Assembly: GCF_004168365.1 (NCBI RefSeq)
Contig: NZ_CP035704.1
Coordinates: 2,852,001-2,916,000 of the forward strand
Direction of reading: 5' to 3'
DNA from: Pseudolysobacter antarcticus
GTDB taxonomy: Bacteria > Pseudomonadota > Gammaproteobacteria > Xanthomonadales > Rhodanobacteraceae
DNA: 64,000 bases
The stretch's first letter is position 1; every line of letters begins with the position of its first letter. Under the pieces are notes generated by a model. The model searched no databases, had not been told where the DNA came from, and saw only the letters and a list, made by a program, of their open reading frames with translations. This document shows positions 1-8,474 of the stretch, piece by piece. The position numbers and the translations under genes were made by a program.

Positions 1-1184
1 CGACCTTGATGCTTTGCCTCGGTGTGCTTACCTTGCGCGAAGCGGTCGCGGCAGATTCGATTGATTACGAAACCTTGCTGCTGTTGTTCGGCATGATGGT
101 GCTGGTCGGATTTCTGCAGTTGTCGGGCGTGTTTATCCGCCTGACCAATGTCTTGCTCGCGCGAATTCGCACGCCGCATGTTTTGCTCGCGACCATCATT
201 TTTCTGAGCGGGGTGCTCTCGGCATTTCTGGTCAACGATGTGGTTTGCGTGGCGATCACGCCGTTGATTCTGCATCTCGTACAAAAGCTCAGATTCGATC
301 CGTTGCCGCAACTTATCGGCCTCGCTACCGCAGCGAATATCGGCTCGGTCGCCACGATCACCGGCAATCCGCAAAACATGATCATCGGTGTGCAATCGCA
401 GATTTCGTATCTGGATTTTGCGCTGCATCTCGCGCCGATCGCGTTGCTCGGCTTGCTCGTCGATTTTTTTCTGATCGCGCTGATCTATCGAAAAAGACTC
501 GCTGCAAAACGTGATCCCGACCTCGTACCTAGCCAACCAGCCAACGCCAAAATCGGCGCCGACAAACATATCCCGCATCAGGAAAAAGTGCCGGACCGAC
601 CGATCCATCGCTGGCTGCAAACCAAGAGCGTGATCGTCGCTGTCGTCACCGTCATTCTGTTTTTTACCGGACTGCCGATTGCGCTGATCGCGATCGGTGC
701 GGCTGCAGTTCTGCTGGTCGACCGCATCAAATCCGAAAAGATTTATCGGCGCATCGATTGGAGCCTGCTGCTGATGTTCACCGGACTTTTTGTCGTCGTG
801 CATGCGTTTCAGCTGAATGTGGTCAACGGCTGGGATGTGGCGCACTGGCGCTGGTTGCAGACACCATCGGCCGGCCTGCTGAGCCTCGCCTCGGCGGCGC
901 TGTCGAACTTGGTCAGCAATGTTCCTGCGGTATTGCTGTTCGAGCCGGTGATGCACGCGATAACACCGGCCGCGCAATCGAACGCGTGGTTGACCCTCGC
1001 GATGTCCAGCACCTTGGCCGGTAACCTGACGATACTCGGCTCGGTCGCCAACCTGATCGTGGTCGAGAGCGCAAAACGCGGAGGCGTGCCGATCTCATTC
1101 TGGGAATATTCGCGCGTCGGTCTTCCACTGACTTTATTGACCCTTGCCATCGGTATCGTATGGCTGCAGTTCGTGCATTATTGA
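1..1184 (+). CDS. SLC13/ArsB-type anion permease (5' end outside window)
   Basis: A polytopic inner-membrane transporter of the ion-transporter (SLC13, ArsB, CitM) superfamily, which moves inorganic or carboxylate anions across the cytoplasmic membrane. About ten hydrophobic segments are visible. The family signature lies in the first half, with a re-entrant stretch around NDVVCVAITP and the following TAANIGSVATITGNPQNM, where Asn-Pro residues normally bind substrate; a second half-repeat with NLVSNVPAVLLFEP near residue 305 mirrors it. The reading frame is open to the left edge, so the first visible TTG/ATG codons are not assumed to be the true start and a short N-terminal piece is missing. 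Its substrate cannot be named; arsenite, citrate and generic anions are all possible. The ABC ATPase gene begins 7 bases downstream, suggesting co-transcription. Confidence 0.8.
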   Translation, partial: TLMLCLGVLTLREAVAADSIDYETLLLLFGMMVLVGFLQLSGVFIRLTNVLLARIRTPHVLLATIIFLSGVLSAFLVNDVVCVAITPLILHLVQKLRFDPLPQLIGLATAANIGSVATITGNPQNMIIGVQSQISYLDFALHLAPIALLGLLVDFFLIALIYRKRLAAKRDPDLVPSQPANAKIGADKHIPHQEKVPDRPIHRWLQTKSVIVAVVTVILFFTGLPIALIAIGAAAVLLVDRIKSEKIYRRIDWSLLLMFTGLFVVVHAFQLNVVNGWDVAHWRWLQTPSAGLLSLASAALSNLVSNVPAVLLFEPVMHAITPAAQSNAWLTLAMSSTLAGNLTILGSVANLIVVESAKRGGVPISFWEYSRVGLPLTLLTLAIGIVWLQFVHY

Positions 1185-1191
1185 TCAGACC

Positions 1192-2007
1192 ATGAGCAGC
1201 CATCAGACCATTCTCGAACTCGACGATGCCAGTGTCATGCGCGATGGCCGATACATCCTCGATGGCCTCACGCTCGCGATCCACTGCGGCGAACACACCG
1301 CGATCATCGGCGCGAATGGCTCTGGAAAATCGACGCTCATGAAGCTGCTGACCTTGCAGCATTATCCGCTCGCGCATGTGGATGGCACACCGTCGGTACG
1401 CGTATTCGGACGCGAGCGCTGGGATGTTTTTGCGCTGCGTCGGCAACTCGGCATCGTCTCGTCAGACATGCATCTGGCCTTGCTCGATGCGCACGCGGTC
1501 AATCATCTGAGTGCGCTCGATATCGTGCTGTCCGGGTTTTTCGCGAGCCTCGGATATTTCGAGCAAGCGCAGATCGATGACTCGATGCGCGAGCGCGCAT
1601 ACGCGGCACTGAATAATGTCGGCGCGCTCGCACTGGCGCAAAAATCGCTCGACTGCATGTCCACCGGCGAGGCGCGACGTGTGCTGATCGCACGCGCTCT
1701 CGTGCACGAACCGCAGGCGCTGATTCTGGACGAACCGACCACCGGACTTGATCTGGTCGCGCGTTTTGGTTTCATGCAGATCGTGCGCAATCTCGCGCGG
1801 CAGGGACGCACCGTGATTCTGGTCACGCATCATTTCGACGAAGTGATTCCGGAAATTCAACGTGTGATTCTACTGCGCCACGGACGAATCGCTGCCGACG
1901 GAGCAAAGGCCGAGGTGTTGCAATCCGCATCGGTCAGCGCCGCGTTTGAGCATGCGATCACGCTGCACGAATCGCACGGCTATTACCACGCGCAATTGGG
2001 CGGCTGA
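1192..2007 (+). CDS. ABC transporter ATP-binding protein, molybdate/iron-uptake-like
   Basis: A 271-residue cytoplasmic ATPase subunit of an ABC system. It shows a Walker A motif GANGSGKST at residues 40-48, a signature loop near CMSTGEARRVLIARAL, a Walker B and D-loop LILDEPTTGLD, and an H-loop histidine in VTHHFDE. The signature is MSTGE rather than LSGGQ, as in the ModF/YlmA-like subgroup of stand-alone ATPases. The ATG at 1192 was chosen because it lies just after the upstream stop and immediately precedes the conserved N-terminal strand; an in-frame start 48 bases upstream would overlap the permease. No permease or binding-protein gene is adjacent, so the partner is unknown. It might energise an unlinked transporter or act alone. 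Confidence 0.8.
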   Translation: MSSHQTILELDDASVMRDGRYILDGLTLAIHCGEHTAIIGANGSGKSTLMKLLTLQHYPLAHVDGTPSVRVFGRERWDVFALRRQLGIVSSDMHLALLDAHAVNHLSALDIVLSGFFASLGYFEQAQIDDSMRERAYAALNNVGALALAQKSLDCMSTGEARRVLIARALVHEPQALILDEPTTGLDLVARFGFMQIVRNLARQGRTVILVTHHFDEVIPEIQRVILLRHGRIAADGAKAEVLQSASVSAAFEHAITLHESHGYYHAQLGG

Positions 2008-2369
2008 GCCGGGCTTCGAGAGCGCGCGGCGCGGGCGTTAGCGACTGAAAGGGATATTGCGAGCGCAGCGTAGTCGTTGTCGCGGCGCCATCCGCGGGCG
2101 CATCGGTCTGCCTTCAAACTACGTCATCAATTTCGGGTTCGGATGGCGATAACTCATTTTTTCATCTGCAATTTCTCGATCTCGCCATTCTGTGCGATCG
2201 ATGACTCCCATCGCGCAAACGCTATCAGCACGCGCGCTTACTACTCACAGCGGTTAGCTGCGTGCCAGGCCGAAGCACGATCTAGCGCCGCAGTGACTTC
2301 TGGCACAGCTTGCTTAATTTGTTATGATATAACATTCTAATTCAACTCTCGCTTTCGGCCCATATCCAC
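2008..2369. other. Intergenic region before the TonB receptor
   Basis: No convincing gene is visible in this 362-base gap. Its only clear signal is the Zur-type operator at 2320-2334, close to the receptor start. A short open frame in the middle has biased, low-complexity composition with no recognisable protein features. Confidence 0.6.
2320..2334. promoter_or_regulatory. Zur box upstream of the TonB receptor
   Basis: The sequence TGTTATGATATAACA is a perfect 6+3+6 inverted repeat (TGTTAT / ATAACA). It matches the core of the gammaproteobacterial Zur operator, TGTTATAWTATAACA, except for the first spacer base. It lies 36 bases before the receptor start codon, where a bound repressor would cover the promoter. 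A Zur-type gene is present at 10188-10676. Zinc repression of the receptor is inferred. Confidence 0.72.
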
Positions 2370-4538
2370 ATGACTACACCATCCACCACTCGGCGCTTGC
2401 TCGCCATCAGCATCGCCTTTGCCTTATGCCACGCGCACGTATCGCTGGCCGTATCATTGCCGGTCAATGCCGCACCCGCGGATGCGGCGACAGCTAATGC
2501 CGATGCAGCAAGCGATGCCGGCTCGACGCGTCTGAACACTGTCGATGTCAGCGCCAAGCTCGATGAATCGCGCAACCAGCTTTCGCCGGATATCGGCGCC
2601 AGCCAATACGTGATGGATCACAAGGCGATCGAACAATTGCCGCTCGGCACAGCCACGCCATTGAACCAGGTGCTGCTGCAAGCGCCAGGTGTGGTCAACG
2701 ACAGTTACGGCCAGTTGCATGTGCGCGGCGATCACGCCGACCTGCAATACCGCATCAACGGCGTAATCATTCCCGAGAGCATCAGCGGGTTTGGTCAAAG
2801 CCTCGACACACGTGTGATCGATCGTGTGCAACTACTCACGGGCGCGCTGCCGGCGCAGTACGGTTATCGCACCGCCGGCATTGTCGATATCACCACGACT
2901 ACACCGGCGCAAGGTTTCGGCGGCAGCGTCGGCATCACTGCCGGATCGTTCGGCACAGTGAATCCCGACATCACGTTGTACGGCAGCCAGGATCGCTGGA
3001 GTTATTTTGTCACCGGCAATTTCTACCAGAGCGACATCGGCATCGAAAATCCGACCGCCTCGCGCACGCCGATTCATGACCACTCCGATCAGGGCAAGGG
3101 TTTCGGTTATTTGTCGTATCTGCTCAACGACGATACGCGGCTGAGTTTCATGGCCGGTGTGACCAATAATCGTTTCCAGATTCCAAACAACCCGGGACAG
3201 GAACCTGTCTACACCCTCGCCGGTGTGAACGGCTTCGACTCGGCCAATCTCGATGAGCGGCAGCGCGAAGTCACGCGCTTTGGCGTGCTCGCACTGCAGG
3301 GACATTTCGGCTACACCGATTATCAGATCTCGCTTGGCCGGCGCTATACCAGCGTGAATTATCAGCCTGATCCGATCGGCGACCTGATCTTCAACGGCGT
3401 CGCCGGCACGATCGGTCGCAGCAATCGCGCTGATACCTTGCAGGCGGATTTCTCCACGCCGTTCGGCGATCGCCATACCGTGCGCTACGGCCTATATGCG
3501 AGTTCGGAGCATCCGGTCAGCAACAGCACATCGCTCGTATTTCCCGCCGATGCCGATGGCAATCAGACCAGTTCGACCCCGCTCAGCATCATCGACAACG
3601 CCGCGCACATCAACGCACGTACCTACGGTTTGTATCTGCAGGACGAGTGGAAACTCAGCGACAAACTCACGATGAATTACGGACTGCGCGCCGACAAGGT
3701 CGATGCATATGTCAACGAAGGACAGATCAGTCCGCGCCTCGGTTTTGTCTATCAATGGTCGGATGCGACCACGCTGCACGCCGGTTACGCGCGCTACTTC
3801 ACGCCGCCGCCTGCCGAGCTGATTTCGCAGACCGACATCGCCTTGTTCCAGGGCACGACCAACGCGCTGCCGACCAACGTCAACGCGCAAACCTTGTCGG
3901 AACGATCGGACTATTTCGATCTCGGCATTTCGCAAAAGATCACCGAAAACCTGACACTAGGACTCGATGCGTATTACCGCAAAGTCCACAACCTGCTCGA
4001 TGAAGGACAGTTCGGCGCGGCGCTGATTTTCTCGCCGTTCAACTATAATCAAGGCCGCGTGCGTGGCCTTGAATTCACCTCGAACTACAGCGCCGGAGAC
4101 TTCGGCGCGTACCTCAATGTTTCGGCGAATCGCGCGATGGGCAAACAGGTCGTCACCGGCCAGTACAATTTCGCGCAGGACGAACTCGACTACATCGCCA
4201 CGCACTGGGTGCACCTCGATCACGACCAGCGCCTGACCGGCAACGGCGGTGTGAACTACAACTGGGACGGCACCAAACTCGGTGTGGATTTCATCTACGG
4301 CTCGGGCTTGCGCGCCGACTTCGCCAACAGCGCGCATCTGCCGCAGTATTACCAGGTGAACATTTCCGCGAGCCGCGATTTCGATCTGCCGGCGCTTGGA
4401 AAAATCAACACGCGTCTGGCCGTGATGAATGTCACCGATCGCAGTTACGAGCTCCGTGACGGTTCCGGTATCGGCGTTGGCGCGCCGCAATACGGGCCGC
4501 GACGCGGCGTGTTTGTCGGGTTCACCAAGAACTTCTGA
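2370..4538 (+). CDS. TonB-dependent outer-membrane receptor, probably zinc uptake
   Basis: A 722-residue outer-membrane receptor that takes up a scarce ligand using TonB energy. A signal peptide occupies about residues 1-32. The plug domain follows at roughly 55-170, containing NQVLLQAPGVVND, LHVRGDHADLQYRINGV and the GALPAQYGYRTAGIVDITT segment typical of TonB plugs. The remainder is a 22-strand-type barrel ending in the expected C-terminal phenylalanine (FTKNF). His/Asp-rich patches such as TPIHDHSDQ and THWVHLDHDQ could touch metal, but this is not diagnostic. A Zur box directly upstream makes a ZnuD-like zinc role the best hypothesis; a siderophore or other metal complex is the alternative. 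No TonB-ExbBD genes are nearby. Confidence 0.8.
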   Translation: MTTPSTTRRLLAISIAFALCHAHVSLAVSLPVNAAPADAATANADAASDAGSTRLNTVDVSAKLDESRNQLSPDIGASQYVMDHKAIEQLPLGTATPLNQVLLQAPGVVNDSYGQLHVRGDHADLQYRINGVIIPESISGFGQSLDTRVIDRVQLLTGALPAQYGYRTAGIVDITTTTPAQGFGGSVGITAGSFGTVNPDITLYGSQDRWSYFVTGNFYQSDIGIENPTASRTPIHDHSDQGKGFGYLSYLLNDDTRLSFMAGVTNNRFQIPNNPGQEPVYTLAGVNGFDSANLDERQREVTRFGVLALQGHFGYTDYQISLGRRYTSVNYQPDPIGDLIFNGVAGTIGRSNRADTLQADFSTPFGDRHTVRYGLYASSEHPVSNSTSLVFPADADGNQTSSTPLSIIDNAAHINARTYGLYLQDEWKLSDKLTMNYGLRADKVDAYVNEGQISPRLGFVYQWSDATTLHAGYARYFTPPPAELISQTDIALFQGTTNALPTNVNAQTLSERSDYFDLGISQKITENLTLGLDAYYRKVHNLLDEGQFGAALIFSPFNYNQGRVRGLEFTSNYSAGDFGAYLNVSANRAMGKQVVTGQYNFAQDELDYIATHWVHLDHDQRLTGNGGVNYNWDGTKLGVDFIYGSGLRADFANSAHLPQYYQVNISASRDFDLPALGKINTRLAVMNVTDRSYELRDGSGIGVGAPQYGPRRGVFVGFTKNF

Positions 4539-4804
4539 TCGCGCGTTTCCCCCGAGGTGCAGCGCGTGCGTACCGCCAGCGAACTTACCACGCGCTGCCA
4601 ACACGGACCGGGCGGGGGCACAACTTGATCAGAATCGTAACCGCCTAGCCAGCTTCCTGAGGGATGCCTGTCGGGCACAATCGACCGGCAGCAACGTGCC
4701 CGAAGCGGTCTTTCGATCGGGCGCAAGAGCGGACGTTCGCCGGACCCGGAACGCTCTTTGGACCGTAAAGTAGGAAAGTGCACTCTGACCCCAATGGCAC
4801 TCCC

Positions 4805-5592
4805 TTAAGTCCAAGTCCGCTCCTTTCGAATCTGCGCTCTGGCGACATTTCGCGGAACAGTAAGTAGCTTGCGGGGTTTTGGTCGTCGCTTGATCGCGCG
4901 CGGTTCGATTCGACCGGGGCGAGTCGGTGTGCGGTTGGTGGCGATGTCGCCAGCATCCAATCGCTCCAGCATCGGCCGCAACAGCGACTGCTCATCCCCA
5001 CCTTTGCCTAGGTATCGACCTACGCCCGCATCGAGCACTGCGCCGCTCGACAGGCAGGTCAGCGCTACCAAGCGACACAACGGAAACCCCAGCCCAGGCT
5101 GCTGCGAACGCGGCTGCGGATACGCGGCTTGGTTGGCCGGCGTATCCGGCATCGGCAAGGTCGTGCCATCCACCAAGCGCACTCGCCGACCACCCCAGCC
5201 GACATGGGGCGGCGCTTGCGTCGACATGCCCGTGCCCGCTTGCCGCACCAGGGCGCACACCATTTCTGCCGGCAGTCGCTGCCGCGCGCGACAGTAGGCA
5301 CCCGTGCGCGTGCTGCACAGCGGCAAGCCCCCCCCCCCGCCACACGCTTGCTGGGCGCATCATTGACGGCCTTTTGGCATGATCGATCCGCACTCAGAGC
5401 CTGCGCCAAAAACATCGACGACTTTTCTGTCGGCGGAAACAAACGCTCGCGATGCGCGGGCAATAGTGCTTCGACTTGTTCGAACGAGGCGTCGCCAGTG
5501 AGCAGGTTGAAGAAGATATAGGAATCGCTGCGTTCGATTCCGCGACGAATTGCGCGTCGTTGCTGTGCGCGCCCGCTACGCATAGGATGCAT
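4805..5592 (-). pseudogene. IS4-family transposase, frameshifted and internally deleted
   Basis: Reading leftwards, the N-terminal part begins at the ATG at 5592 (MHPMRSGRAQQRRAIRRG) and contains DASFEQVEALLPAHRERLFPP, a typical IS4-group N-terminus. The frame breaks at a run of eleven cytosines on the plus strand (5328-5338). Translation of the same protein then continues in another frame with LPLCSTRTGAYCRARQRLP and the DDE-fold strand VRLVDGTTLPMPDT, whose Asp is the first catalytic residue. After LERLDAGDI the sequence jumps to the C-terminal segment RPGRIEPRAIKRRPKPRKLLT, so a large central part including the remaining catalytic residues is missing. The gene is certainly inactive. Confidence 0.75.
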
Positions 5593-5665
5593 CGGGGCAC
5601 CTCTCCTTGGCTTGGTGTTTGTTTCGCAACTACACCCTAGCACTGGGCTTTTGCGTCAATGACTT

Positions 5666-5706
5666 GGGCTTAAGTAAGCGCCATTCTACTCTGACCCCTG
5701 TTTTGG
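5666..5706 (+). repeat. Inverted repeat, left boundary of the AraC-CPBP segment
   Basis: Read on the minus strand this segment begins CCAAAACAGGGGTCAGAGTA and continues through AATGGC to CTTAAGCCC. It matches the plus strand at 7678-7718 with only a few mismatches over about 40 bases. The two copies bracket exactly the two genes between them. They are either the inner ends of two facing IS4-type remnants or the ends of a single 2-kb passenger unit. Confidence 0.7.
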
Positions 5707-5843
5707 ACGGATCTCCAGGGTTCAAGTGACGCCGCTTTTGCAGGGAAAGACAGTATAGGCCTGAAAGTTATGCAAGCGACCTGACAACCCTATTCGAATT
5801 CGCAAGGTTTGCCTTCTTGCTCCTTACGCCCAATATATTACCG

Positions 5844-6668
5844 ATGAATTCTGCAGCGCATTCCTCGAACCCATCGCATTCGGCCGGCTCATTCGAGCTG
5901 ATCGAGCGAGTCGCAAACCGGCTGGTCGGAGCAGCGTTTTCGCCGCATCGGCACGATACTTACACTGTCGCTTTGACTATGGCTGGGGTGCAAGCGTTCA
6001 ACTATCGCGGGTCGATGCGACATTCGCTGGCTGGGCAGGTGCTAATCCTCCATCCTGACGAAATACACGACGGACATTGCAGCGATGAGGCGGGATTCAG
6101 CTATCGGGCGGCCTATGTTCCGCCAGCTCATGTCCAGGCAGTGCTTGGAGGCGCGAAACTGCCGTTTGTCGTTAATGGCGTCTCGACGAATCCCGCCTTG
6201 ATCGCGGCAGCCTTCAACATGGTCATCGACTGCGCGGGCGTCGAGGATCCCGGTGCCTATGAAGACGCGCTTTACGATCTGGCCCATGCCATGAACAATG
6301 CGGCTGGCAGGGCGGCAACTGTGAGGATCGCCAACCGAACAGCCGTGATGAGGGCGCGCGACTTTCTCGAAACCGCCGTCGTTTTCGGTGCGCGACTCGA
6401 TCAACTTGAGCAAGTGACTGGCTGTGACCGTTGGCAGCTTTCGCGTGACTTCCGGGCATTGCTTGGCACCAGCCCTTATCGCTATCTGCAGCACCGACGG
6501 ATCGATCTTGCCAAGCGGATGTTGCGTGAAGGCGCGAAGCTGGCTGAGGCAGCCCATGGCGCTGGCTTTGCGGATCAGAGCCATTTTGGTCGCACATTCC
6601 GCAAGGCAGTTGGCCTCGCGCCGAAAGAGTGGCTTCGTTCGGACTTGTTCCGCACGATCATTCTATAG
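5844..6668 (+). CDS. AraC-family transcriptional regulator
   Basis: A 274-residue DNA-binding regulator. The N-terminal half is a cupin-type AraC sensor domain (FSPHRHDTYTVALTMAG, with LILHPDEIHDGH as a typical second motif). The C-terminal 95 residues form the double helix-turn-helix: the first helix set around LDQLEQVTGCDRWQLSRDFRALLGTSPYRYL and the second around AEAAHGAGFADQSHFGRTFRKAVGLAPKEW. The ATG at 5844 is preferred over an in-frame TTG 27 bases upstream. It is followed 31 bases later by the CPBP protease gene on the same strand, so the pair is probably one transcription unit. Both sit between inverted IS-end repeats, which suggests they arrived as cargo. The inducer is unknown. Confidence 0.85.
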   Translation: MNSAAHSSNPSHSAGSFELIERVANRLVGAAFSPHRHDTYTVALTMAGVQAFNYRGSMRHSLAGQVLILHPDEIHDGHCSDEAGFSYRAAYVPPAHVQAVLGGAKLPFVVNGVSTNPALIAAAFNMVIDCAGVEDPGAYEDALYDLAHAMNNAAGRAATVRIANRTAVMRARDFLETAVVFGARLDQLEQVTGCDRWQLSRDFRALLGTSPYRYLQHRRIDLAKRMLREGAKLAEAAHGAGFADQSHFGRTFRKAVGLAPKEWLRSDLFRTIIL

Positions 6669-6699
6669 CGGTCTTCGGCGGGCGATTAGCCTGTGCGAC

Positions 6700-7620
6700 A
6701 TGACACAGATCATCTTTTCCGACGAAACACCAAAGGGCTGGATACCGCCGAGTATCGCTGCCCCCTTTATCTGCATTTTCCTTGTTGCTGCCGGGAGCTT
6801 GCCATTTGATTATGGATTTGAATATCTGGGCTTGGTTGACGCGAAGGGAGCACCGTTGGGGCCGTTGGGGTTTTGCCTTTTTCTGGTTTCGTTCATCGGC
6901 TTCGGACTTTTGGTACTAGGCTGGGTGCGCTGGATCGAAAAGCGAAGTCTCATAAGCGTCGGATTTGGTGGAGCGCACCGGCTGCGAAAATTTCTGATCG
7001 GACTGGCAGTTGGCATAGCCATGATGGGCGCGATCGTGACCGCGATAGCGCTTTCGGGCGGATACCGTGTCGCTGATCTGGCCCCAGCCTTTGCTAGTCC
7101 TGCTGCGCTCGGCTGGATCGTCCTGTTGCTCGCCTGCTTTGCCCTTCAATCGAGCGTGGAGGAATTCGTTTTTCGCGGCTGGCTGTTCTCAACCATCATG
7201 CGGCGCTGGAACACTAGTGCCGCCTTTATATTAACCGCCGCCGCGTTCACCTTTTTGCACTTTTCACCACGGCAACCATTGTCGATGACGGTCATGACCT
7301 TCGTCTTCTCGATTTTCGCTTGCGCTTGGGCGCGCCGTTCAAATTCGATCTGGGGCGTGATGGGCTGGCACACCGGCTGGAACTGGTTTGCCGGCACCGG
7401 CTTTGACGTGCCGATTACGGGTTTGGATAGTCATTTACCCGCACTGGTGGTGAAATTAGTGCCTGTCGGGCCGACCTATCTCAATGGTGCTGGTGAGGGG
7501 CCGGAAGGCAGCATATTTACGTTCGCTCTGCTCACCGTGGCTAGCCTGAGCCTTCTGTTGCTTGCAAGGTCGCGCGAACGAATCGGAATCGATCCGCCAC
7601 GTTCAGGACACCAACCCTAG
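6700..7620 (+). CDS. CPBP-family intramembrane glutamic endopeptidase
   Basis: A 306-residue integral membrane protein of the CPBP (CAAX protease and bacteriocin-processing, Abi) family, which cleaves peptides or prenylated proteins within the membrane and often confers bacteriocin immunity or processes small peptides. The catalytic motifs are EEFVFR at about 154-159, FTFLHF with His near 187, and GWHTGWNWFAG near 222-232. Six or more hydrophobic helices surround them, and a hydrophilic N-terminus is cytoplasmic by inspection. The ATG at 6700 was chosen because the upstream in-frame extension overlaps the AraC gene in another frame and reads as non-coding. Substrate is unknown; pairing with AraC suggests inducible expression. 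Confidence 0.85.
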   Translation: MTQIIFSDETPKGWIPPSIAAPFICIFLVAAGSLPFDYGFEYLGLVDAKGAPLGPLGFCLFLVSFIGFGLLVLGWVRWIEKRSLISVGFGGAHRLRKFLIGLAVGIAMMGAIVTAIALSGGYRVADLAPAFASPAALGWIVLLLACFALQSSVEEFVFRGWLFSTIMRRWNTSAAFILTAAAFTFLHFSPRQPLSMTVMTFVFSIFACAWARRSNSIWGVMGWHTGWNWFAGTGFDVPITGLDSHLPALVVKLVPVGPTYLNGAGEGPEGSIFTFALLTVASLSLLLLARSRERIGIDPPRSGHQP

Positions 7621-7677
7621 CCGCTTCGCTCCGCAAGACTCGGGGAGCGAAAGGCTGGCAAAACGACCGTGAACCGG

Positions 7678-7718
7678 CCAAAACAGGGGTCAGAGTAAAA
7701 TGGCACTAGCTTAAGCCC
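7678..7718 (+). repeat. Inverted repeat, right boundary of the AraC-CPBP segment
   Basis: This copy begins CCAAAACAGGGGTCAGAGTA, then AATGGC and CTTAAGCCC. It is the inverted partner of 5666-5706. It also forms the left end of the right-hand IS4-type remnant that contains the transposase fragment at 7823-8474. Confidence 0.7.
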
Positions 7719-7822
7719 GTCTTGCCGACCGGAATGAGGCGGGAAGAAGTGGGCTGAGAGGCCGCAGCAGTTACTCTTCAGGTGTCTAAGCCTTGATGAA
7801 TAGCCCTAAAGGATCAGCCCGT

Positions 7823-8474
7823 ATGGAGCCTACCAAAAAAACGCCTTCGCTCAGTCGTTTCGGCTGAGCGGGCGCTGCTGTGCAGCGGCGTCCACGATAA
7901 GTTGCTGCATTTCTTGCCGCGACCGCAGCTCAAGCAGATCCTCAGCCGTGAGGTTCCGGCGCATCGCAAGCGGATGCATCCCCCTGAGGTGACCTTGGGG
8001 TTGTTCGTCGAGCAGGTGATCAGCAATGAGGGCGCGTGCCAAGGTGTCGTGGGCCGGCACTTGGCCCAGCGCACAGCATTGGGCTTGCCGTCTTCGAGTT
8101 TGAACACGGGGCCCTACTGCAAGGCACGGCAACGGCTGCCCCTGGCGCTGGTGGAAGCGTGTGTGTCCGAGGTGGCGGATGCGGCACTCGCCGCGCTTCC
8201 TGCGGCGGCGCAATGGCGTGGACGCAACATCAAACTGATCGACGGCACCACCGTATCGATGCCAAATACCGCGAGCCTGCAAGCAGCATTCCCGCAAAGT
8301 AGAGTCCAGCACGCGGGACTGGGCTTTCCCGTCGCCCGCATCGTGGGTGTGATTTCCTTGAGTAGCGGCTGTATCTCGGACTGGACGGTGGAGCCGTATA
8401 TCGGGGAAGGCACCAGCGAACCGCAGGAAGAACGGGGTCAGGTTCACTTACTCGGCGTGAATAGCAGGGCCTGA
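7823..8474 (+). pseudogene. IS4-family transposase N-terminal fragment
   Basis: A remnant of a second IS4-type transposase, of a different subgroup from the left copy and on the opposite strand. A possible start (MEPTKKTPSLSRFG) is followed by a stop at the beginning of the reading frame. The long open stretch then reads LLHFLPRPQLKQILSRE, a CKARQRLP box and IKLIDGTTVSMPNT, which carries the first catalytic Asp. After VEPYIGEGTSEPQEE the similarity ends and an end-like motif GGGGTCAGGTTCACTTA follows near 8434. The rest of the catalytic domain is absent, so it is inactive. It flanks the AraC-CPBP pair on the right. Confidence 0.7.

Larger units (their letters stand above)
4783..5706 (-). mobile_element. 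Degraded IS4-family insertion sequence, left copy
   Basis: This remnant encloses a broken IS4-type transposase gene. Its two ends share an imperfect inverted repeat with core ATGGCNCT..CTTAAG.CCAAG, at about 4792-4813 on the left and 5664-5686 on the right. Outside both cores lies the motif ACTCTGACCCC or its complement, commonly seen at ends of such elements. On the left this outer motif points the opposite way, which suggests an overlap with another element end. The transposase carries a homopolymer frameshift and an internal deletion, so the element cannot move on its own. Confidence 0.6.

Noticed and set aside
2454-4604. Several long antisense open frames within the TonB receptor
   Set aside because: GC-rich codon bias creates long antisense frames; none has a recognisable domain or promoter.
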